A DNA stretch of 13,826 nt. It comes from Actinomycetes bacterium. Its GTDB lineage: Bacteria > Actinomycetota > Actinomycetes > Propionibacteriales > Propionibacteriaceae. Positions 6,989 to 12,055 of this stretch are shown here, in pieces (positions within the stretch are counted from its first letter, which is position 1; each line of letters begins with the position of its first letter). Position numbers and translations under genes: made by a program. The notes under the pieces are model-generated. The model ran no database searches. It was given only the letters and a program-made list of their open reading frames with translations, and was not told where the DNA came from. The stretch spans positions 1 to 13,826 of the forward strand of contig JAEZZG010000025.1 in NCBI GenBank assembly GCA_023442485.1, given 5' to 3'.

Positions 6989-7010
6989 AGAGCCCGGTTA
7001 CCGGCTCTTT
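6989..7010 (+). terminator. Terminator-like hairpin
   Basis: AGAGCC (6989-6994) pairs with GGCTCT (7003-7008), and inner CGG/CCG bases can extend the stem; TTT at 7008-7010 follows and partly overlaps it. The T-run is short, so intrinsic termination would be weak. There is no plus-strand gene immediately upstream, which is why a small RNA ending here is worth considering. Confidence 0.3.
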
Positions 7011-7040
7011 GATGGGTAGTGCCCTAGTCACAATGGGCGA

Positions 7041-7319
7041 TCACCAATTCTGAAGCAAGAACTTCTCCGCCTCGGCGCTCCACACATAGTTCTTCGCCCG
7101 GCAGATAGCGTCCATCCCCGAAGTGGTGGCGGTTGCCGGGGGTGAATCCAAGATTCCGGCACTATCTGCGGTGGCGCGTTCCCGGTTGATTACCACGCTG
7201 ATCACCGATGCACCAACCGCCAGAGGGCTCTTGAAGTTGCCATGTGTTACCCCCAGAGAGCGTAAAATATCGACAGTTTCCTTCCGTGGCTGAGCCGGTG
7301 AGGTTCGTTCTGGGGGTTC
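7041..7319 (-). pseudogene. Possible 3' remnant of an unidentified gene
   Basis: On the minus strand, 92 codons are open between TGA at 7320-7322 and TGA at 7041-7043. There is no usable start near the beginning. The later part has GC-rich third positions like the real genes here, and the peptide (for example KETVDILRSLGV, SPLAVGASVISVVINR, SAEAEKFLLQNW) reads like ordinary protein. I recognise no family. It may be a decayed gene tail or simply a chance open frame in GC-rich DNA. Confidence 0.18.
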
Positions 7320-7530
7320 TCAGTTTGATTGGCTGAGAGAGGCGGTTCGGGGTTCGCGAACTCTGTATCCGGATGGTCCATTCCATGCTTTCGAGGTAAT
7401 TGTCAAGCAAAATCGCAATTCAGGCGATAATCACCGCCTAAAGTGGGTGGTTTCTGGATATGCCTTGCCGTCTCCCCCAGCCAATCGTAAGGATGGAGGA
7501 CGCAAGAGTATCGTCTACCGAGGTAGTGTT

Positions 7531-9633
7531 TTGTCCTCTCCCGAATCATCGACCAGCCCCCGTCCCTCCAACTCGTCCCCAGACCCGCACGCGTCTGCCG
7601 ACCAGCAATCCACCCCCAACCCGGATATGCTCCCCGTCTCGCCCACACCCGGCCACGCTGATGATTTTCATCCCGTGCCCGCCCAAGACGCTGCTACGAC
7701 CCAAGACGCTGCTATGAACCAAGACGGCGTGATCGATACCCCAGCCGACGACCCCCTCACCGACGGCAACGCCTCCGCAGTCGACCCCCCCGCCACCCCT
7801 GCTGCAACGCCAGATTCACACCCAACCGAGCCAGATGTAGCCACCCCGGCCGTCCAAGACATCAACGACCCCTCGACCCAAAAGATCGCTCGCGGCGTCT
7901 TCTATCCGGCGGCTGGCATCCTCGTCGCCCTCGTCATCGCAGCCATCGCAATCCCCAACCAGCTTCAGTCGGTGATCTCTTTCCTGTCTGGGGGAGTGAT
8001 CAACTCCTTCTCCTGGTATTACGTCCTCACCGCAACCGGGTTCGTCGTCTTCGTGATCACCGTCGCAATGTCTCGATTCGGAGATATCAAACTAGGCCGC
8101 GACGACGATGAGCCGCAATACTCCCTCGGATCATGGTTCGCCATGCTCTTCGCTGCAGGAATGGGCATCGGCCTCGTCTTTTACGGTGTCGGCGAACCCC
8201 TCTCCCACTTTGCCTCACCCCGCCCCGGCGTCGAAGGCTCCGCGCCCGAACTTGCCCGCGAAGCCATGGCTTCCACCTTCCTCCACTGGGGATTCCACGC
8301 CTGGAGTATCTATGTCGTGGTGGGGCTCGCTATCGCCTACGCCCACTTCCGGCGCGGCCGCCCCATCTCGATCCGGTGGACCCTCGAACCCGTCTTAGGT
8401 AAACGCCGCATCGAGGGGCGTTTCGGTGACGTCATTGACGTCGTGGCTGTCCTCGGAACCGTCCTCGGTGTGGCAACCTCCCTCGGCTTCGGTGTCAACC
8501 AGGTCGCCGCCGGTATCGAATATCTGACCGGATTCCTCGCCACCAAGACGGTGCTGGTCGTGCTGGTCATCGTCATCTCCGCATTGGCCGCCACCTCCGT
8601 TGCGACCGGTCTCGATGCAGGAATCAAGTTCCTTTCCAATGCCAACCTGGTGATGGCGGCCCTGCTCGCCTTCGCGGTTGCGGCGCTTGGCCCCACCATC
8701 TTCATCCTCAACGAATTCGTTCAAGATATCGGCGTCTACCTGTCGCGACTAGTGGAGCTGTCCTTCCAGACCTTGCCGTTCCAAGGTGTTGCCGGAAACT
8801 CGTGGTTGACTTCCTGGACGACCTATTACTGGGGCTGGTGGATGTCGTGGTCGCCCTTCGTCGGCATCTTCATCGCCCGGATCTCGCGAGGTCGGACGAT
8901 TCGCGAGTTCATCCTCGGCGTGATGGCGGTGCCTACCCTAGTCACCTTCTTGTGGTTTGCGATCATGGGTGGGCTGGGCCTCTACGAACAACTCTTCGGC
9001 GGTGTCGATCTCATCGGTAGCGACGGAGTCAACATCAACACCGTCCTCTTCCAGGCATTCGAGGCCCTACCCGCCTCGCAACTGCTTTCCGGCCTGGCGA
9101 TGATCGTCGTGATCATCTTCTTTATCACCTCATCCGACTCCGGCTCCTTCGTCATGTCCATGCTCTCCACCGGTGGCCACCCCAATCCGGCCCTGTTGGT
9201 ACGACTGACCTGGGCCACCCTCGTTGGGGCAGTCACCGCAGCCGTCCTGGGTGCGTCGAGCGGCGACACTGGAATGGCGGCTCTGCAGTCGCTAGCGATT
9301 CTGGCGGCTTTCCCCTTCTCTTTCATCATGATCGGGATGTGTGTTTCGCAGTGGACGCAGCTGCGCGCCGAACACCGTCGCCTGATGGCAAGGGAGCGGG
9401 AATTGAGACGCGCAATGATCATCGAAGACGTCTCGTCCACCGTTGTCGCAGACCTCGCCAGAGCCCAGATACTCGCAACCGAGCCAGATGGCAAGAAGGG
9501 GAGGAAGTCGCGTTCACCAATCCCGATTGCCCCCGAACTCGTGCGTGCATGGCGACGACGCAAACGCAAACACGGCAGCGACGGTGAAAACCGTCATGAA
9601 GGGGCGGTTAGTGGTGACGGCGGCGATGCCTAG
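7531..9633 (+). CDS. BCCT family compatible-solute transporter
   Basis: This is a betaine/choline/carnitine transporter, a secondary carrier of about 12 helices that imports quaternary ammonium solutes, usually for osmoprotection. Counting from TTG 7531 the protein has 700 residues. About 110 N-terminal residues are Pro/Ser/Thr/Asp-rich. The glycine stretch AAGMGIGLVFYGVGEP (about 208-223) resembles Na+-coupled BetP rather than the GMGIA form of CaiT. The aromatic substrate box YYWGWWMSWSP is at about 432-442. A basic C-terminal tail with RAWRRRKRKHG may parallel the osmosensing tail of BetP (inference). TTG 7531 is chosen because GAGGT at 7520-7524 sits six bases upstream; an in-frame GTG at 7447 would add 28 residues but has no ribosome site. 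Substrate cannot be read from sequence. The gene appears monocistronic. Confidence 0.92.
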   Translation: MSSPESSTSPRPSNSSPDPHASADQQSTPNPDMLPVSPTPGHADDFHPVPAQDAATTQDAAMNQDGVIDTPADDPLTDGNASAVDPPATPAATPDSHPTEPDVATPAVQDINDPSTQKIARGVFYPAAGILVALVIAAIAIPNQLQSVISFLSGGVINSFSWYYVLTATGFVVFVITVAMSRFGDIKLGRDDDEPQYSLGSWFAMLFAAGMGIGLVFYGVGEPLSHFASPRPGVEGSAPELAREAMASTFLHWGFHAWSIYVVVGLAIAYAHFRRGRPISIRWTLEPVLGKRRIEGRFGDVIDVVAVLGTVLGVATSLGFGVNQVAAGIEYLTGFLATKTVLVVLVIVISALAATSVATGLDAGIKFLSNANLVMAALLAFAVAALGPTIFILNEFVQDIGVYLSRLVELSFQTLPFQGVAGNSWLTSWTTYYWGWWMSWSPFVGIFIARISRGRTIREFILGVMAVPTLVTFLWFAIMGGLGLYEQLFGGVDLIGSDGVNINTVLFQAFEALPASQLLSGLAMIVVIIFFITSSDSGSFVMSMLSTGGHPNPALLVRLTWATLVGAVTAAVLGASSGDTGMAALQSLAILAAFPFSFIMIGMCVSQWTQLRAEHRRLMARERELRRAMIIEDVSSTVVADLARAQILATEPDGKKGRKSRSPIPIAPELVRAWRRRKRKHGSDGENRHEGAVSGDGGDA
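7682..7717 (+). repeat. 18-bp tandem repeat in the BCCT N-terminal tail
   Basis: CCCAAGACGCTGCTACGA (7682-7699) is followed directly by CCCAAGACGCTGCTATGA (7700-7717), with one mismatch and a partial third unit. It encodes two QDAA-containing units. A C7 run lies further on at 7785-7791. Both are in frame and sit in the disordered cytoplasmic tail, where length variation should be tolerated. Confidence 0.75.
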
Positions 9634-9649
9634 ACCGGGCCACGCATGT

Positions 9650-9755
9650 CCGCGTCGTCGACTCTTAGGCCGAGCTACCCAATGCCGCGTCGTCGACTCC
9701 TAAGCTGGTCCCCAAGCCCACGTTGCCAATTCCTAGGTCGGGCCCAAAGCCCACG
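9650..9755. repeat. Degenerate ~35-bp tandem repeats after the BCCT gene
   Basis: CCGCGTCGTCGACTCTTA (9650-9667) recurs with one change at 9685-9702, a 35-bp period. The second half of that unit, with AAGCCCACG, recurs about 33 bp later near 9731-9755. So about three units of decaying similarity fill the start of this intergenic region. No strong terminator was seen for the BCCT gene; GGGC-CCAAA-GCCC near 9740-9752 is weak. Confidence 0.55.
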
Positions 9756-9809
9756 TCTCCGCTTGCCACCTGGCCCCCTGCTTCTTGCACACGTCAAGAT
9801 GGTTCAATA

Positions 9810-9823
9810 GTCAACAATTTGAC
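9810..9823. promoter_or_regulatory. Inverted repeat over the -35 of the FMN reductase gene
   Basis: GTCAA (9810-9814) and TTGAC (9819-9823) are perfect inverted copies around CAAT, and the right half is part of the -35 hexamer. It is short, so it may be coincidental with the -35 element. Confidence 0.35.
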
Positions 9824-9847
9824 CGGATTGTCACACTGAAATATGAT
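9819..9847 (+). promoter_or_regulatory. Near-consensus promoter of the FMN reductase gene
   Basis: TTGACC at 9819-9824, a 17-bp spacer, then TATGAT at 9842-9847. Each hexamer has one mismatch to the main sigma-factor consensus and the spacing is optimal. Transcription would begin near 9854, about 25 bases before the TTG start. Confidence 0.7.
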
Positions 9848-9865
9848 TGAAGTGTAAATCATATT
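9840..9865. promoter_or_regulatory. Operator palindrome overlapping the -10
   Basis: AATATGATT (9840-9848) and AATCATATT (9857-9865) are a perfect 9-bp inverted repeat with an 8-bp spacer. It covers the -10 hexamer and the expected start point, the classic position for a repressor. The geometry would suit a dimeric MarR-, HxlR- or TetR-type regulator; no regulator gene is in the window. Confidence 0.65.
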
Positions 9866-9879
9866 GTGAGAGGTGAGAC

Positions 9880-10434
9880 TTGACGTACAAGATTGGATAC
9901 ATCGTCGGTTCAATTGCCGAATCGTCGATCAACCGCAAGCTCGCTGAAGCCGTGAAGGGCCTAGCCCCTGCAGGTGTAGAAGTAGAGGAAATCTCGATCA
10001 AGGAATTGCCCTTCTATGACTACGGCAATGACGGCAACTTCTCCGAAGCGGGGCTGAAGTTTAAGAAGGCAATCGAATCTAAGGATGGGGTGATTTTCGC
10101 CACCCCTGAATACAACCGTTCCATCCCTGGTGTTTTGAAGAATGCCCTCGATACTGCCAGCCGTCCGTGGGGTCAGAACTCGTTCACCGGAAAGGCCGGG
10201 GCGATTATCGGGGCCTCTATCGGAAAGCAGGGAACCGCCCTCGCGCAGCAGCATCTGCGAACGATCCTCGGCTTCCTCAACATCAACCTCCTCGGTCAGC
10301 CTGAGGTCTACCTCACCGTCGATGAGGCAACTTTCGCTGCAGACGGTTCGATCGCCGACGAATCGATGCGCGGATTCCTGGAATCGTGGTGGGAAGCCTT
10401 CATTAGCCACCTCGATCGCGTCGTCGGGCACTAG
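9880..10434 (+). CDS. NADPH-dependent FMN/quinone reductase, flavodoxin fold
   Basis: This 184-residue protein fits the NADPH-dependent FMN reductase family (ChrR/YieF-like), cytosolic flavoenzymes that reduce quinones, chromate or azo compounds. The FMN phosphate loop is GSIAESSINRKLA at 10-22, and the family signature ATPEYNRSIPGVLKNALD at 74-91 is followed by SRPWG and by FTGKAGAIIGASIGKQGTALAQQHLRTIL at about 102-130. Length equals the usual family size, so it is complete. Start TTG 9880 is supported by AGGTGA at 9871-9876, by the conserved first strand YKIGYIVGS, and by the promoter just upstream. It is monocistronic and converges on the MFS-CBS gene. The overlapping palindrome suggests induction by a ligand or oxidant, by inference. 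Confidence 0.92.
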   Translation: MTYKIGYIVGSIAESSINRKLAEAVKGLAPAGVEVEEISIKELPFYDYGNDGNFSEAGLKFKKAIESKDGVIFATPEYNRSIPGVLKNALDTASRPWGQNSFTGKAGAIIGASIGKQGTALAQQHLRTILGFLNINLLGQPEVYLTVDEATFAADGSIADESMRGFLESWWEAFISHLDRVVGH

Positions 10435-10482
10435 GGGCGGATTAGCTCCACGTCGTCTAGGGGCAAAACAGTGGTGGAAACA

Positions 10483-10516
10483 ACCGTAGGCGGATGAGAT
10501 GATCCGCGCCTACGGT
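10483..10516. terminator. Strong hairpin between convergent genes
   Basis: ACCGTAGGC (10483-10491) plus GGAT (10492-10495) pair with ATCC (10502-10505) and GCCTACGGT (10508-10516), leaving a 6-nt loop and a 2-nt bulge. It lies about 50 bp after the FMN reductase stop. T-runs are absent on both sides, so it may act as a bidirectional, partly Rho-assisted terminator. Confidence 0.55.
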
Positions 10517-10547
10517 CATTAATGTGGTCAGAGCACGCCTTACATGC

Positions 10548-10575
10548 AACGGTTATGCAACCGTTCCGCAACGGT
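10548..10575. terminator. Competing AACGGT/ACCGTT hairpins near the MFS-CBS stop
   Basis: AACGGT (10548-10553) can pair with ACCGTT (10560-10565), and the same ACCGTT can pair with a second AACGGT (10570-10575). The element lies 14 bp beyond the minus-strand MFS-CBS stop codon. It has no T-tract and the assignment as a terminator is weak. Confidence 0.3.
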
Positions 10576-10588
10576 GGCGAGAAGGTGG

Positions 10589-11842
10589 CTATCCCAGATC
10601 GAGCATGGAACGTAGTAATTCAGTGCGGTTGATCACGCCAACTACCCGATCCCCGTCGGTGACGGGAACCTTCTTGATGTGACGATCAGACAAGGTGGCA
10701 CACACTTCTTGCAGTGACGCCCCCTGGTCGACAGAGTGAACTCGGCGGAAGGCGATATCCATTACCGGCACATCCTTGAGTTCCTTGACCCTTTCGCCGA
10801 CATCCTTCCCCTGCACCCACAAGGCGTAGACGTAGGCCATATTGATGGTGTCTTGTCCCGCGGGAGCGAGGACGCGCAGCAGTGCGCCATCGGTGATGAA
10901 ACCGACCAAGCGACCTGAATCGTCGAGAACTGGCATCCCAGAGGTGCGCTTGTCGACCAGGGCCATCAATGCCTGGTAAGCGGTTGCCGTCGAAGGCACC
11001 GAAAACACCTGGCGTTCCATGACGCTGGCCGCCGTAGACGCCGTGTGTAGTGACGACTCAGTGCCAGCAGTATCCGCCGGGGCCACGTCTGGCGTCACCG
11101 CATGTCGCCCGCGACGCTGGGTTTTCGCCGAGTTGATCGACAAAGCGACCGACAGCAAGAACCCAACCAGGGTCAATAGGGCTGCGACGGTACAAGCTGC
11201 CTGGAATCCAGATGCGGCCGCTGCGGATACCGGCGCATTGTGCGCTGCCTTAGATACCGACGCAATCCCGTAGACACCCATGAAAAGGGCCGATCCGAAA
11301 CACCCGGCTAACTGGAAGGCGGTGCTAACAATGGTGGTGCCGTGCGGGTAGAGACTCGGACTTAGCCGCGATAGGGCATAGGACTGGGCGGGGCCGATCA
11401 CCAGGGCGCAGCCTGCGATGGTGGGGGCATAGAGGGCGATCAGGGTTGCCGACGTCGTCCCCTCGCCGCAACGAGACAGACCAAAGACACATGCCACGAT
11501 CACGGCCATCCCGAATGGCACCATGAAACGCAGCCCGTATTTGTCGAAGATCTTGCCCGCGATTGGGGCCAGGACGCATGAGACCAAACAAGCCGGAAGT
11601 AAGGTCATCGCTGCGCGCAAAGGGGTGAACTGCAGTGATGATTGCATGAAAACCGGCATGATCATGTTCATTGAGAACACCGTCATCAACGCGATGATGA
11701 CCACCGCCACGCCGAGGTTGAAGCCGGAGTTACTGAAAGGAGTCAGGTTCAGTAACCGGCTCCCGGGTGCGGCAGATAAGCCTTCGTCGAGTTCTCGATT
11801 GATGTAGCTGGCCTCTGTTCCATCTTGTTTTGATCCCGCCAT
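10589..11842 (-). CDS. C-terminal half of a DHA2 MFS transporter fused to two CBS domains
   Basis: This 417-residue protein begins where a 14-helix DHA2 transporter would enter its second half: SRLLNLTPFSNSGFNLGV (29-46) matches the loop before the later helices. Six helices follow at about 43-66, 74-96, 105-124, 131-157, 168-193 and 211-236. A linker of about 35 residues leads to two CBS motifs, about 274-327 (FSVPSTATAYQALMALV, VLDDSGRLVGFITDGALLR) and 360-416 (RHIKKVPVTDGDRVVGVINRTELLR). CBS pairs usually sense adenine nucleotides. The first eight or so helices are absent: an in-frame TAA lies two codons before ATG 11842 and nothing MFS-like was found upstream. No good ribosome site precedes the ATG. 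It may be a decayed transporter that still reads through, or a genuine half-transporter. Confidence 0.8.
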   Translation of the reverse strand: MAGSKQDGTEASYINRELDEGLSAAPGSRLLNLTPFSNSGFNLGVAVVIIALMTVFSMNMIMPVFMQSSLQFTPLRAAMTLLPACLVSCVLAPIAGKIFDKYGLRFMVPFGMAVIVACVFGLSRCGEGTTSATLIALYAPTIAGCALVIGPAQSYALSRLSPSLYPHGTTIVSTAFQLAGCFGSALFMGVYGIASVSKAAHNAPVSAAAASGFQAACTVAALLTLVGFLLSVALSINSAKTQRRGRHAVTPDVAPADTAGTESSLHTASTAASVMERQVFSVPSTATAYQALMALVDKRTSGMPVLDDSGRLVGFITDGALLRVLAPAGQDTINMAYVYALWVQGKDVGERVKELKDVPVMDIAFRRVHSVDQGASLQEVCATLSDRHIKKVPVTDGDRVVGVINRTELLRSMLDLG

Positions 11843-11907
11843 CCACGCTTACGACACAGTGAACCCAAGCTCGCGTTATTGCCTGTGCCAAGCCCGTCAC
11901 GATCGAA

Positions 11908-11944
11908 TTGAGCGGTTGTGCTCAAGGCGGTCGTTGCTTAGACT
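11908..11944 (+). promoter_or_regulatory. Candidate promoter with TTGAGC/GCTCAA palindrome
   Basis: TTGTGC (11916-11921) and TAGACT (11939-11944) are 17 bp apart and point toward the SpaA-type gene, implying a leader of about 100 nt. TTGAGC (11908-11913) and GCTCAA (11920-11925) form a perfect 6-bp palindrome overlapping the -35. Both hexamers are imperfect. Confidence 0.3.
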
Positions 11945-12001
11945 TGGGGCGAATGAACGCGCCCGATGATGCGTGTTCACTAGGGGAAATCTATTTTCAA
12001 T

Positions 12002-12055
12002 TCACCGCGCACAGTTTCGTAACTCGGTGATTCACATCTATGGGGGGGCAAGTTG
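12002..12055 (+). promoter_or_regulatory. Start region with G7 tract and SD-masking hairpin
   Basis: GGTGA (12026-12030) is a reasonable ribosome site for ATG 12040, but that ATG runs straight into seven Gs (12042-12048) and is one base out of phase with the surface protein. With six or nine Gs it would be in frame, adding MGGK before the present start. As written, translation must use TTG 12053, with the G-run four bases upstream. TCACCG (12002-12007) can pair with CGGTGA (12025-12030) and hide the ribosome site. Confidence 0.5.

Larger units (their letters stand above)
6841..7446. other. Long gene-poor region between fic and BCCT genes
   Basis: No convincing intact gene was found here on either strand. 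Contents noted: a long hairpin at 6930-6968, a terminator-like hairpin at 6989-7010, a 9-bp inverted pair TGCTTCAGA/TCTGAAGCA at 6983-6991 and 7049-7057, and a minus-strand open frame at 7041-7319 that may be a gene remnant. Near the BCCT gene, TTGTCA (7400-7405) and GATAAT (7426-7431) could be promoter elements but their 20-bp spacing is long. AGGCG and CGCCT (7422-7426, 7435-7439) form a small palindrome over the putative -10. Confidence 0.5.

Noticed and set aside
8982..9569. 195-codon minus-strand frame inside the BCCT gene
   Set aside because: It is antisense to strongly conserved BCCT helices and its Ser/Arg-rich peptide resembles no family; a frame shadow.
9961..10431. 156-codon minus-strand frame opposite the FMN reductase
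   Set aside because: Antisense shadow of a complete, conserved gene that has its own promoter and ribosome site.
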